Under the pieces are notes generated by a model. It had not been told where the DNA came from and searched no databases. It worked only from the letters and a program-made list of their open reading frames with translations. The position numbers and the translations under genes are program-made. A stretch of 64,000 bases of DNA, taken from Viola odorata (taxonomy: Eukaryota; Streptophyta; Magnoliopsida; Malpighiales; Violaceae). Positions 11,163 through 23,087 of the stretch are shown here, in pieces. Where the stretch lies: contig OY829538.1 of assembly GCA_963691705.1 (NCBI GenBank), positions 50,991,151 to 51,055,150 on the forward strand, read 5' to 3'. Position 1 is the first letter of the stretch. Every line of letters starts with the position of its first letter.

Positions 11163-12742
11163 TCACATGACAGTTGTGAAGGAAGAATGCCTTGCATTTC
11201 CATCTGTCTTTTTTTCATGTGGAATCCGATATGTATTGGAACCCAAGATTTTCAAAACCTCAATCATACAAGCCTGAAGAGTTAAGAAAATAGTGTTGCT
11301 CTTCTTATTCGAGAACTCCCAAAATGATTTCTCAACTGTTGCAACCAATTGAACAGTAGACGTAGCACATTCTTTCTCTTGCAATGATTGTATAACTCTA
11401 AAAAATCCCAAGTCCAACATATTTAGATCCGGAGAATTAGGAGGTTGACATAGTATCCTAACATTAAGACCTAATCTGTGAGTTGCACTAATAAACTCTT
11501 CATCATTCTCCGGGATATGTGTCTTAGCATTATCTTGTTGAATAATGATTGGTTCTACGATGCTATCCTTAGGCCAATGATACTTAATGGCCAGTAAAAT
11601 CTTGTTAATCATGAAATCCTGAATGACTTGCCTATCTATTTTTTGGAATGCCTTCACTTCTACTGTTCCAGATATCCTATTGCTACTCGACCTAATTGCG
11701 GTTACCTCATTAACTAAAGGAAACACTCCTATTTTACCATTAAATGTACAAATCCCTTTAGAATCATACCTAGGCCTACCAACAACTGCTAAAAATATTA
11801 ATTTAGGAACAAAATTAATTGATTTGATTGTTCGTACCAGATCATCTTCATCAGCCAACAGGTAGTAGCTTTGAATCTTCTTGGTCATATTAAACCATTT
11901 CTCATCGATATGGATAAAAATTTCCATTTTGGAGAAGGTTGGATTGGCACCATCGGAAGAAGAGGGGTCCATCTGTGATAGACAATATTGCATCCTTCGT
12001 TGACGATTTCCCTCTGTCACTGTTGGCCAAATGGAATTGCTGTGACGCCGAATTTCTTTACTTTTTCAATCTCGATGACATAAAACTCTGAGACATACCA
12101 ACAACATCAGCTAGAGATTTCAAAGTTGTTCTCTATCTCAATGGGATTTCTCGAATCCTGTCCATATCAAATTGGATCCTCTTCCGGCCACAATTTTTAA
12201 TTCTGCTTATCAAGGTATTGTGTTCCCGGATTCCTTTCCCCTTTTCAATAACCTTTGGATGGTTTGAATCGAGACATCAAATAATTCAGCTACCTCCCTT
12301 ATTGACCCCTTTCGAATTGTCCCTTTTTTACTCTCTTGCATAAGCATTCCATAAGCAGCATTCCTTTCGGCGTTAGTCAGCTCTTTCCTTTTCGGATTGA
12401 GATGTGGTTCATTCAATTCTAACAACAACAACAAAATCTAATATTTTAATTTATAAAATTTTATAGTTGAGTGAATGAAATATGTTCATTTGAATGAAGC
12501 ATACCCTGTTCTTCGGTTTGTCCATTTTCTGGAAACGCAGTGCTATGATGTTCTTCTCCATCTTCTTCTGGTTCTTCACGAGATGGATTTGGTGGATGAC
12601 AAACTACTTCAAGATATGGTTGTATTGGTGGATTAGCTACGAAAGGATCAAAGGCCGAATGCTCCATAATTAAAAAGCAAGCAAAATCTTTTAGGTTTGT
12701 TGGTAAATTTCCAACACAGAGAATACGGTTTCTTTTTCTCAC
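11163..12742 (-). pseudogene. Plant mariner-like (DD39D) transposase, broken
   Basis: The 285-codon frame at 12020-11163 holds the catalytic domain. D39 is in HIDEKWF, D163 in QQDNAKTH and D203 in LDLGFF, with 39 residues between the last two, the DD39D spacing of plant mariner-like transposases. NSPDLN lies just before the last aspartate. An N-terminal DNA-binding part is at 12434-12210 (LTNAERNAAYGMLMQ, then a helix-turn-helix-like IREVAELFDVSIQTIQRLL). A possible first exon at 12742-12461 is acidic. Between 12210 and 12020 the GRKRIQFDMDRIREIPLR region is interrupted by in-frame TAG and TAA codons and a frameshift. The protein would cut and paste at TA; this copy cannot make it. Confidence 0.85.
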
Positions 12743-13002
12743 TGCAGCATGTCAATAATTTCAAATTGTTTGAATAAACAAATGGACAGAGGAGACAAGT
12801 GAAAGACTAAAGAGAGGGGAAAACAAAATTTTAATTTTTTGGTTTTGACGAAACATCAAATTTCTCTGTTTTGGTATTTTCAGTTGGCGCCATTCTTTTG
12901 GCAGCTTGTAAATTCAAAAAACTGAAGACAATGGCACGCTTGTAAATAAGAGAGAGGGCAGGTGGTAAAATCGTCAAAAATACTGGCTTCCTTAATACTT
13001 GT

Positions 13003-13042
13003 GCAAACAACTAGAACGACAATTAAATTAAATATGAGGGAG
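13003..13042 (-). repeat. Right TIR of the mariner-like element
   Basis: On the minus strand it begins CTCCCTCATATTTAATTTAA. TA follows at 13043-13044. It is the 5' end relative to the transposase. Confidence 0.88.
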
Positions 13043-13440
13043 TAATTAATTAGGCTATTACTTAAATACCCTTGTGTAATACATATCCCAATATCACCTC
13101 TTCTGTTTTTTCTCCTTGGCTTCGCGATTCTCCAAAATCTTCACCATCTCCGCCTTCACGATTCTCCAATCTCCACCATCCAGTTTCTTCATCTCCAGTT
13201 CCCTCCATATCAAATCCCTTCGCCAAACTGCAATCCGGCTGGCTTAGAGACCCAAAGGTGAGTACCATTTCGTCGATTTTGTTAAGTTTCTTTTGCGGAA
13301 TAGTGTTGTAGCATCTTATGTTGATGTTCCCGTGGTGTTTCGGGCTTCGACAACAGAATTTATTTATTTATTATTGTGTGATGCAAGATAATGGATACCT
13401 CTGGGAAAGATGGTTCAGGTGCTAAGAGTTACTGAATCGC
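13043..13440. other. Spacer, possible relic leader of the LysM gene
   Basis: No intact gene. A C-rich segment (13090-13255) ends in AAAGGTGAGT, a good splice-donor-like site at about 13258, so it could be an old 5' exon of the LysM relic just downstream. I could not read a convincing protein in it. Confidence 0.3.
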
Positions 13441-13533
13441 GAACCCCTCTACACCATTCAGAAAGACGACACCCTTTTCCGCATCGTCGCCGAGGTGTTC
13501 GGCTGATTGGTCGTGTATCAGGACATCGCCAAG
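13441..13533 (+). pseudogene. LysM-domain exon fragment
   Basis: The plus strand reads EPLYTIQKDDTLFRIVAEVF, then G, a TGA stop, and LVVYQDIAK, followed by a donor-like GTAAGC. The YTIQKDDTL...IAxxVF...LVxYQxI pattern is that of plant LysM receptor-like or GPI-anchored proteins (LYM/CEBiP type), which bind chitin or peptidoglycan at the cell surface. The stop sits where a Gly or Trp is usual. No further LysM exon was found nearby, so this is a gene relic. Confidence 0.5.
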
Positions 13534-15097
13534 GTAAGCTTCTGGTCCTTTACTTTCTCTATTGTTTTTGTTTCATAGTCTTGTGAATTTTGCTTAGTGG
13601 TGATTTTTCAATTATATCATTTTGGGTTGTTGGGTACTTTATGTTTACCGTTTTTCCTTTTCGATTAGTTGTCAATTAGGATTTCTGGGTTGATTTTAGC
13701 AAATGGGTATTTGTCAGTTTCTGGTTCCTGATGTGATTCATGTGTGCATTGTTTTATTTCTTTCTTGTCTGTGTTGCAAGTTTGGAAATTCACTTAGGCT
13801 GGCTCTATTTTTGTCATTATATTGGTCTCTTGTTGTTTGCCTAGTTGTTCTATTTTTTTAGGGGATGGTTTGCTCTAGTTTACCTACTTCCTAAAATCTA
13901 GAGATAAAATTCCTATTTAAGTGGTGCAGAAGGTTCTGTTGTTGGCTATGTTCCTTGTTTTGATTGTGTATCGCGGCAAGGGCACTTTAATCGATTGAAG
14001 AACCTAGTGGAACGGCCGGTAGAATGAACTTTGTTGAAGTGGTTGTTTGAAAGAATGCTTATGATTAGTCAAGGTTGTTGCCAGCTAGCTTAATTTGCAT
14101 TGTCATCAACAATAATATTAATTACTATTGTTTAATTAATGGTCAAATTGAAATAAAACTGGTTTACTCATTTCTAATATTTTTTGGCATTTTATCAGTA
14201 TTGACTGAAAGTTTTTGGTTTTGAGTTAGTGTTAACGTGAATCCTGGTATTCAACAGATAACAATTACTGTCAGTGGCACAACAGATAACAATTCTATTT
14301 CCAATGGTTTTGTTTCTCTTTATTTGGTTGTGCTGATATTTTGGTTGTTTGAAGCCAAACATTTTGAACACATTCATGCTTTAGTTTGGCCTAGTTTTCA
14401 ACATGCATGAATTCACTGTATGTGTATCTTGGGAGAGCTCTAAGGCACTCATGTGTTGTTAATATAGTTAGGTTAATTTTCTTTACTTGACTTCTTCGGC
14501 AGTGGTTAGAATTGTGAAATAAACATGCATTTATCTCGTGTATTCTTTACTACCACTAAATGGAGTTGTTATTATGTTGCACAAGCCTGCAACAGTTGAT
14601 GGTTAATGACACTTTTAATCTCTTTATTTTTAAAAATTATTTAATCTCGTCCCTCTATTGCATTAATGTACATAAATTTTTATCATTATTGAATGGAAGA
14701 ATTGGATTTCACTTTCATCAACTCAATCATGTGTTCTTTCTTCGTATGATTTGATTACCTCTTTTGATTATGTTGGGATGGCTCTTACCAATATAAAAGG
14801 GCCACACCGATAACAAGAACAAGCCCAATTATCATTAATGCAACAATTTTTTTTAATATTTTTTTGTTGTTGAAAAAAACAGTAAAACTTTCACCGTAAC
14901 AAATATCAAAATCATACCTCTTTTAATTTTCTTCAATTTGAACCCAATATTTGTTAATTTTGTCAAATCACACCCTAATTTGTTAATTTTGTCAAATAAA
15001 AGAAAATGATCGCTAGAAATGAATCTTTCGTTGATATATTTTTTTAATGGCGGAAAATGTTCATGGTGGTGTACATGATTTCATTCATCACCCATAT
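13534..15097. other. AT-rich spacer
   Basis: No gene seen. The sequence directly after 13533 looks like ancient intron. A short tandem duplication containing TTTGTTAATTTTGTCAAAT lies at about 14950-14997. Confidence 0.5.
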
Positions 15098-15948
15098 GGG
15101 TTTCGCTAACCTGCCCACTTCATGGGTACGTTAGCAATGTGCCCACATTTTTTAACACAAAATACTCCTATTTTTTATAAAATTTGAAGGACAAAAGAAT
15201 TAACTCATAATTTCTCTCTCCTTTAATTATCAACTCATACTACTTCATGGGTAGGTTAACATGTTTCTCTCTCATCTTTTTTTTTATTTTCCAATTTAAC
15301 CTCCTCTCTTCTTCTTTTCTCCTTATTTATCTGTTTTTTATTTTTTTTCCAATTTTATTATACGCCATCTTCTTCTTTTTGTAAGTTCCTTATTTATCTG
15401 GTTGTTCTTTTTTTGCTAAATTTTATCTTTTTCTTTTTGCTATTTTTTTGTTAGAAAGCTAGAAATATTATTAAAGATGATGTCAAAAAAAAATACCGTA
15501 TATCAAGCTTATCCTTTTTTTCATTAATTTTTTTCCGATCACTTATATTTTTATTCCAAAAGTGAATTAATCCCTTAATTTGATTTTAGGAAAAGTTAAA
15601 AGCCAAATAATTTTTTTTGTTTAAAAATAAAAATAATAATCACGTATCTATGAATCTGATTATGCACATCTTTTGGAAACCATCATCTAAAAAATTGAAT
15701 TACACAGAAAACAAGTTTGCACCCAAAAAAAAAGAAAAGAAAAAAAAAGATAAGGTTAAATCGGAAATAAAAAAAGATGAGAGAGAAACAAATGGTGTAA
15801 ATGTATTTAAAGACTAATTATTGAAGGAGAGAGAAATTATATGAATTGATTCTTTTGTCTTTCAAATTTTATAAAAAGTTGGGGTATTTTATGTCAAAAA
15901 GAATGTGGGCACAATGCTAATCCCATGAAATGGGCAGGTTAGCAAAAC

Positions 15949-15950
<2 letters not shown>
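15098..15950. mobile_element. Non-autonomous DNA transposon with long TIRs (853 bp)
   Basis: The outer ~130 bp form an inverted repeat. The left end starts GGGTTTCGCTAACCTGCCCA and the right end, reverse-complemented, starts GGGTTTTGCTAACCTGCCCA. Similarity continues through GTGCCCACATT, TTTTATAAAATTTGAA and AATTTCTCTCTCCTT. Long TIRs starting with GGG suggest a Mutator-type MITE, but the right flank is an (AT)n run that hides any 9-bp target duplication. A partial third copy of the terminal motif (CTTCATGGGTAGGTTAAC) lies at 15243-15260. No transposase. Confidence 0.72.

Positions 15951-15982
<32 letters not shown>
15951..15982. repeat. (AT)n microsatellite
   Basis: Sixteen AT units directly at the right end of the long-TIR element. 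Confidence 0.95.
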
Positions 15983-15987
<5 letters not shown>

Positions 15988-16679
15988 TTCTTTATTTCTT
16001 GGTGGTCATGCTTTAGCTAGTCTTTATCTTTTGTTTACACCAGTCTTTATCTTAATTAGTGCAGCTTGTGAGCCACTAAGAACTAATGGGATAATTGGCA
16101 TGCAGCTATAAACTAATGGACAAAGGGAAATAAGAATAGTAGTAATGTATTTCATTTTTTAGGAGTACTATTTTATTTTTTGTGTAGAAAGAAACGTGTA
16201 CCGAAGTTGTAGAAAAACAACATTAATTGATTGTCATAATTATATGATGTTTGATTGATGATGAAGGAGATTTTCTTATTAGGTGGCATTATTGGTTTGC
16301 ATATATAGTGTTGTGCACCACGACGACTACGCTTGTCGCTCGTGAAAAAAAACTTGTGTACCCTATAAATTTTCAAAAATAAATTAATTCAATATTAATT
16401 ATTGATGGAGCGATAAAAAATAATTTTTTTTAGTGAAAAAAGTAAAAGAAATCAAACTAAAAGAGTTATTTTTTTTTAAAGTCCGACAATTAATGGTTGT
16501 TGCGCGTAAATTGAATTTGTTGGTGGACTATCTTTTATCAACTTGTAATCAACAGTTTTGAAACAATTGCTTTATAAATTTGTAATGCTTGACAGTCCAT
16601 CAAATTATATATCAATCAAACCAAAGCCTAGCTAACCAGAAAACAAAATTAAGAATCTGCAGACCAAATTTAGTCTCGA

Positions 16680-17039
16680 TTATCCTTTCAATGCCGAAAG
16701 ATTACAAGAATTCAATTTGATAATCCTTAATTTGGGGTGAGGACTATTTTGTAATTTGGCGTGTTGATGTGGACTGCCTCGCTGATCATACGCCACCTGC
16801 AAAGCGTCGAAGACCCCCTCCGGCGTAGAAATTTCGACGATTAAGTCAGTAAATATGATGAAAATAGGTAGTAAGGGAGAATTATCGGGTGAAGGTAGGT
16901 AATTAGGTAGTTGTGCGGGCAAAGTTTTAGTACGAGTGCGCGTGTATGTGTCTCTCTTCATGAAGGGATGATAGGGGGTATTTATAGCCTCGCCCTGTGG
17001 ATCACCCTGGACACTTGTCGTTTGAACTTGATCAGCCAT
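16680..17039 (-). other. Unrecognised 119-codon ORF, possibly repeat-derived
   Basis: Starts at an ATG (17039) and encodes MADQVQTTSVQGDPQGE and so on, ending LSALKG. No domain is recognised. The setting, with TATA-like and tandem ATAT sequence upstream at 17110-17170, could equally be part of an old LTR. Treat as hypothetical. Confidence 0.25.
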
Positions 17040-17727
17040 TACCGATACCTGTCCCTTTACCCGATAGTTTCCCTAGTATGTCGTACAAGTAGTATACTTA
17101 CCTGGTACAGCCGTTATATATAATTTTGGCTACTATCGGTGATATATATCGAGAAGTATATATATCGGGACCCTTTTATTAATAATGAAAAGTGAAAAAT
17201 ACTTTTAAAATGTTTTGTTTGTATTATCAAAATTCATGTTCAATAATTCTATGTCGCTATCAATGACTACAATGGACAAAATCAATTTGATTAAATAATA
17301 TTAGCAATCTACTATTGTTGTGCAAAGAGTCAAGCCTTAAAATAAATGTTCTGTGGGTTTGGTGGCTCTCCTGGGTTTGGTAAAAAATTCCACTTTTTGT
17401 CGCACGACGAGAGATAGATTCTTTCAATAAAAATAAATAATTGATTGTGTTCCCTTTCCATGCACAACGAAATGAAACTGATTGGAAATGGTATTACTGT
17501 TCTTTTCTTTTCTTTTTGATGGGAAACATTGTTACTGTTCTCAAGGATAAAATTATTTTCTTGAAGATGTAATATTAGCGTTTGGTGCAATTAAGTTAAG
17601 TTAAGTTAAGTTAAAATTCCTACCCGAATAGTCGGACACCAAAAACATGCACAATACGTCAGTGTCGGACACAAAACATTGGTTTCGTGAATAGGCTGTA
17701 ACGAGTGAGCGGATAAGGAGTGAAAAA

Positions 17728-18095
17728 TGTTGAATATTCAAACAACAAATCCATTCCAACCGCTATATCCGTTTCAACCATTATATTCGTTCCAACCATT
17801 ATATCCGTTCTAATCGTTGTGTTCGTTCCAACTGTTGCGTCTGCACCAAGAGTTGCGTATAAGTGCAATACTTCTTATAAATAAGTGTTGATACATCTGT
17901 TGTAAAACATGGAAATATATATGTAAAAAGCAAAGCATCAACAATGTAATTTTTGTATCCGGCTCTCAGAGTCCAAATTTCTATTTTTACATTCTACTAT
18001 TCATATCTGAATTCTACTATTTATAAATTTATTTTACTATTTATTAAATATCGAGTTTCTACTTTGTATCACAAACATCATTATTATTTTCTACA
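17728..18095 (+). repeat. 5' LTR of the copia element
   Basis: 368 bp. It contains five 18-bp tandem units related to TCCAACCATTATATCCGT near its 5' end. About 20 bp longer than the 3' LTR and clearly diverged from it. Confidence 0.85.
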
Positions 18096-19111
18096 TGGTA
18101 GAAGAGCCTCTTGATCTTAAGGGGCCTATGACAACAAACTCACGAAGATGTTGGTTTTGAGGGGGAGTGGTGACAGTCAACACCAATCTCATCTGTGTAT
18201 ATTGTTCTACCATGAGTGGAACACAAACAAAAGCGGAGCCGATCAATTGAAATCATCATGAGCAAATCTGAATCTGAAAGCTCTAGTGCAAAATCTGCTC
18301 TGATTATTTTACAACCGGCAATCCCGGGATCATCCTTAATGAAACAAACTACGATGTTTGGTTCTAGATGGTCGAAATGTTAATTGTTGGAAAGGAGAAA
18401 TTGTTTCTTCATCTGTGGTAATTCTCCGTTACCTACTGAAAAGGATGATGGATACGAAAAATGATTTGGATAGTGGATTCGAACAGGTGCGTGGTGATAT
18501 CCTAAAAAAGGATACAATTCCTGAAGGTCCAACAAATTAATTGAAAGAAGCAAACCATACGAAAAATGGTTTGGATGGTGGATTCGAACAAGTGCATGGC
18601 GATATCCTAAGAAAGGATCCAGTTCCTGATGATCCACCTTTCTCCTTGATCCGTCGTGAGGCTGCTCAAAAAAATTATGATGAATGGAGAATCCGAGAAA
18701 GGTGAAGCTTCTGTTGTTATCAGTCGCAATCCTCAAGACAAGGTTCAAGGAAGGTCCAAAAAATTAATTGAAAGAAGCAAACCAAAGCTGCAAAACTTCA
18801 AGGGGAGCAACATCAACTGGAAGTTCTGAACATGAAAATATGACTGAAATATAATGATGAATATGATGACACTCATATATTAGAATATGATGACACTCAC
18901 ATGTTAGAATATGATGATGAGTATGATAACACTCACATATTGGTGCGAAACCAAGCTGAAGATGGTTACAATGAAGAGAGTCATAATGAACCATCTGAGT
19001 GTTATAACGAAGACTCAAAGGGAAGTCACAATGATAGTAAAGGGAGTCATAATAAACACTCAGATGGTTATAATGAAGACTCAGAGGGAGGGAAGTCACA
19101 CTGATAGTGTT

Positions 19112-19568
19112 GATCCCTTGCAACAATTTAATGTAAAGAATGCATTTCTTCATGGTGAATTGACAGAAGAAGTGTATATGGATCTTCCACCAGACTGTAT
19201 AATCTCTGAACATCAACAACAAAAAGTGTGCGGGTTGAAGAAATTATTGTATAGGCTTAAACAGTCCCCAAGAGCTTGGTTTGGGAGATTTACAAAAGTC
19301 ATTGAGGAATTTGGCACAATGCAGATCATACGTTATTCCTAAAGAAAGGACAAGACAATATCTTGTTGCGACAAATGTTTCTACAGATAGTATGGTAGAA
19401 ACACCAACACTAGTAACTGTTGAGTTGAGTGCAGAAAACAAAAGTGAAGCTGCAACGGAGAGTGGTTCTGAAAACTTAACAGACATCCTTACTAAAGCAA
19501 TTTCAAGCCAAGTATTCTCGAAGATTCTTTGCAAGTTGGGCATATGGGATATCTACGCACCAACTTGA
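19112..19568 (+). pseudogene. Copia RT and RNaseH remnants
   Basis: QFNVKNAFLHGELTEEVYMD, followed by LPP and later LLYRLKQSPRAWF, is the start of a copia reverse transcriptase. Similarity ends at about 19320. The next recognisable piece, LTDILTKAISSQVFSKILCK ending in IYAPT, is the C-terminus of the copia polyprotein. The two parts lie in different frames across a large deletion. Confidence 0.85.
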
Positions 19569-19575
19569 AGGGGAG

Positions 19576-19923
19576 TGTTGAATATTCAAACAACACGTCC
19601 ATTCCAACCGTTGTGCCCGTTCCAACCATTGTGTCTGTTCCAATCATTGTGTCTGTTCCAATCGTTGTGTTTGTTCCAACCGTTGCGTCTGCACCAAGAG
19701 TTGCGTATAAGTGCAATACTTCTTATAAATAGGTGTTGATACATCTATCGTAAAGCATGGAAATATATATGTAAAAAGCAAAGCATCAACAATGTAGTCA
19801 CTATATCCGGCTCTCAGAGCCCAAATTTCTATTTCTGCATTCTACTATTTATAAATTTATTTTATTATTTATTAAATATCGAGTTTCTATTTTGTATCAC
19901 AAACATCATTATTATTTTTTACA
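19576..19923 (+). repeat. 3' LTR of the copia element
   Basis: 348 bp, preceded by the PPT. It carries the same array of five 18-bp units (consensus TCCAACCATTGTGTCTGT). Confidence 0.88.
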
Positions 19924-20097
19924 AAAAATACTCTCTTAACATAATTATATGTCGTTATAGACTCATTTTCATGTCTTTTTGAATAAAAAACTAAGTAAAC
20001 TTTTCTATTTGTTGTCAAATTTTGTTGAATTGGTAGGGCTTTTACTATCGATTCAAACGCTTTTTTCTACTTCTCTGTTTTGATGTCAAATCAAATA

Positions 20098-21024
20098 CTC
20101 CCTCCGGTTCTTAATAAACGTCGTTTTGCTACTAAGCACGTGGATTAAGGCAATGATTGGTGGGAAGAAAACGAGGCATTTTTTGACCATACTACCCCCA
20201 ACCTCCCTTGCTATTTACAACAAAACCATGGCTTAATTCTGACATTTGTTGGCTTGAAGCCGGGCTTGGCAAGTTGGGCCAAGTATTACAAACGGCTGGC
20301 CTGGGGTTGGTCTTGGCAGAGCTGTAATTAATCAATAAACAGCATTTCTGTTTTTTTTTATTTCTTATGTTCTTTTTAAGTTTTTATTTATTAATAATAT
20401 AGTAATTTTTATATTTTTATTTCGTATCATTTTTTTATTCTATTTTATTTCACGTTTTGGTATTTTCTGTTCGAATTTTTATCAATTTTGAGTAAAATTT
20501 CTCGTCCCGATTAGCTCGAACAGAATAAATAAATAGAAAATTCTAATTTACCATTGTGCCATTATTAATTAATTTGGTACAAGTTACTGTTCACCTTCTT
20601 CCTCCTCTACCTCAATTAAATCCAATTCCAAATCCCCTCCCAAATTAATTTCAATTCCAATTCCAATTCCAACCTCCTGCAATCAATTAGATTCATCCAA
20701 ACCACCATAAAAAATCACCCCAGCCGCACCAGATCCACCCAAACCAAACAGGCACCTAAACCAAAATTGAAAAAGAAAGGGGGAAAATGAAAATTGAAAA
20801 AGGAAAAGGTTTTGTTCCCCCCCAAATTTTCAGATTCAAACACAGAAAGAGGGAATCGAGGAAGGCAGTCGAAGCCGAAGCCGAAGTCGAAGTTGTCGTC
20901 GTCGTCACCAGCGCAGGCAGGCAAGGGCACCCTCGCCTTCTCCAGCCTCGGGATCGCAGAACGACATTTGTTTCGGGACCAAGGTTCCTGTGCTAGAACG
21001 ATCATTGTAACGAGACAGAGAGAG
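20098..21024. mobile_element. Mariner-type MITE (927 bp)
   Basis: The left end CTCCCTCCGGTTC and the right end, which reverse-complements to CTCTCTCTGTCTCG, are imperfect inverted repeats flanked by TA (20096-20097 and 21025-21026). The interior from 20780 to 20990 is GC-richer than its surroundings, with a GAAGCC-type repeat and short open frames on both strands. None is recognised. It may be a leader exon of the parent transposon or captured DNA. No transposase. Confidence 0.55.
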
Positions 21025-21026
21025 TA

Positions 21027-22999
21027 TTAAAAAATTGATCACAATCATCATTTTTAATATTGTGCAAACCTTCCCATATGTCCGAGGGGAATACATATAT
21101 CTGTGTATTTTCGATAGCATACAAAGACACAAAGAAGAACAGTTGCAGTAGCATAAGGCTTGGCTATCAGAGGCGAATCTAAGGGGGGTGGCTAGAGTGG
21201 CCCGGCCACTTTAAATTTTTCAAAAAGTGCATTATGGTCTCCCGAGTTTGATTTTGTTCATAAAATCTTATATTATTGTCAAAAAATTATATATCCTCCC
21301 TCCCAAAAAAAATTCAAAAACTCTTTTATGTTTTTAATTAATTATATTTTGATTTATCTAAAAAAAATTTACTTTAAAAATGATTTAAAATTCAAGGTAA
21401 TTTTTTAATATTAATAATACATAAATCAAAACTTTGTAAATATATTTTATTATTTTTATAATTTTCTAAGGTTCATAAATATTCTACATGTCATTTTTTC
21501 ATATTAATTAGAGAGTAGAATATATAATATTACGCAGTTTCTAAAAAAATTAGTTTGACTAAGCTCTAAACTTCTTCTGCCCCTATTGGCTATTCAGAAG
21601 GCTAACATTTTAGCAAATGAAAATAAAAGCTGAAGCTAAAAGAGCAATCATTTCCGTTTTGGGCGTGAATAGGGTAATAGGGATATCCCCACACGGACGG
21701 ACATAGCGAGTCGGCGCCCCATACCCTCTTTTCCAGGATATATGTTCATACCAGCGAATGTTAGTTTCAGTCTTTTTCTATGAAGGCCTACCCTAATGTT
21801 AGAGAATGAAAAATAGTTAGCCATTTTTTTTTGTGAAATAAAAGGAATTTCATCAATTAAATAGTTCATGTAGTATAATTTTAGTATATATATATCACGT
21901 AACACACCATCCATCTTAATTAACAAATGAGTTTGAATATTTTTTAGCATTATGCTCAATAATCATCATTTTGTTTTGTTTTTTCCTAAAGATTAAGACC
22001 CATCATTATGCTACCAATCAATCTTATTACAATTAGTTCCGTGATCGAACTAATTACAAACTTACTAATTTATTATTTTTGGTTTTTTCAATGAAGGAAA
22101 GACTCCCTTCTCCTACCCTGACAAGGACAAATTCAAAAGACACTCCATCCATACCATCCATCCCCTAATCTCCCACCAACAATCCTCTTTTTTAGACTTT
22201 GTCCCCCCACCTTCCCCAAATCCACACGACACGTCCCTCTCCTAAGTACTACTACCCTTCCTTTTCTTTCCTTCCAATGCATACTACCCTAATTACATTA
22301 AAAAAAAACCTTATAATTTATAAAATATTTTATTTTATCTCTATATAATTTTTTTTTAAATTGTAATTTTAACCTTTTAAATATTTAAAAAATTATAAAT
22401 ATATAATAAAAAATTATAAAATATGAACTAACTAATATAGTTAAATTTAATACAATGAGAAAAATATAAAATACATTTTGTTTTCTAATGTATTCCTTTT
22501 TAAATATTTTATAAAAAATTCTACATCTTTTATTTTTTAGTGGAGTGAAATTTTTCATATTTGTACATTTTCTTGTTTTAAAAAATATATTTGTTATATT
22601 TTTTCTCCAATTTTCTTAATATTTTGAATTATTTTATTATTTTTTTGAATTTTTTAACCACTAGAAAGGTTAAAATTGTAACTTTTAGAGAACTATAGGG
22701 TTTACATTGCAAACTTTTAGATTATAAAAGATTAAGTGAAATATTTTATAAAATATAATATTTTTTTTATGTAATTTACCCTAAAAAGTACTCATTCTAC
22801 CTCAAATTAATTGACTTTTTTTTATTTTACACATACCTCAAAAATTATTTTTTATACTTTTATATTTAACATTAGTACCATTTTGTTTTATTCCTCATTA
22901 ATTATCTTTTATTAATAATAAAATATAAATTAGTAAAATTAAAAAAATAACATAAAAAATAATTAAATGCTATTTAATTTGAGAGAGTAGATTATTCTC
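21027..22999. other. AT-rich spacer upstream of the PCS1-like gene
   Basis: No gene seen. A GC-rich patch at 21175-21215 (AGAGTGGCCCGGCCACTTT) resembles a transposon end but no partner was found. From 22270 the sequence is very AT-rich. The proximal part presumably holds the PCS1 promoter. Confidence 0.5.
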
Positions 23000-23007
23000 T
23001 TCGTCTA

Positions 23008-23016
23008 CTATATATA
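23008..23016 (+). promoter_or_regulatory. TATA box of the PCS1-like gene
   Basis: CTATATATACTAAA centred about 75 bp before the ATG, giving an expected 5' leader of about 45 nt. No intron signals lie between it and the start. Confidence 0.6.
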
Positions 23017-23087
23017 CTAAATAAACCCACCGTTTACAAAATATGCCTCTTTCCTCTTTTCAACCGGAGCAACAACAATAGACAAAA

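Larger units (their letters stand above)
7523..13042 (-). mobile_element. Mariner-like DNA transposon (5.5 kb)
   Basis: Terminal inverted repeats of about 40 bp, sharing TATTTAATTTAATTGTCGTT, lie at 7523-7562 and 13003-13042, each flanked by TA, the Tc1/mariner target duplication. A minus-strand DD39D transposase at 12742-11163 confirms the class. The 5' end is on the right. Only 0.3 kb lies between the right TIR and the transposase, but 3.6 kb lies between its stop and the left TIR. That extra DNA holds a MED15-like fragment, another coding-like segment and tandem repeats. The transposase is broken, so the copy is non-autonomous now. Confidence 0.88.
17728..19923 (+). mobile_element. Ty1/copia retrotransposon, internally deleted (2.2 kb)
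   Basis: Two LTRs (17728-18095 and 19576-19923) start TGTTGAATATTC and end ACA, flanked by AAAAA on both sides (17723-17727 and 19924-19928), a 5-bp target duplication. A PBS-like TGGTAGAAGAGCC follows the 5' LTR at 18096 (initiator tRNA-Met type, three bases altered). A PPT (GAAGGGGAG) precedes the 3' LTR. A full copia element is near 5 kb; here protease, integrase and most of RT are gone. Inner direct repeats (18445-18540 against 18551-18640) suggest further rearrangement. Confidence 0.88.

Noticed and set aside
19492..19732. Gly-Thr-Asp repeat ORF and a CRISPR-like look of the 18-bp repeats
   Set aside because: The units are contiguous tandem repeats inside a copia LTR, with no spacers; the same array is in the other LTR.
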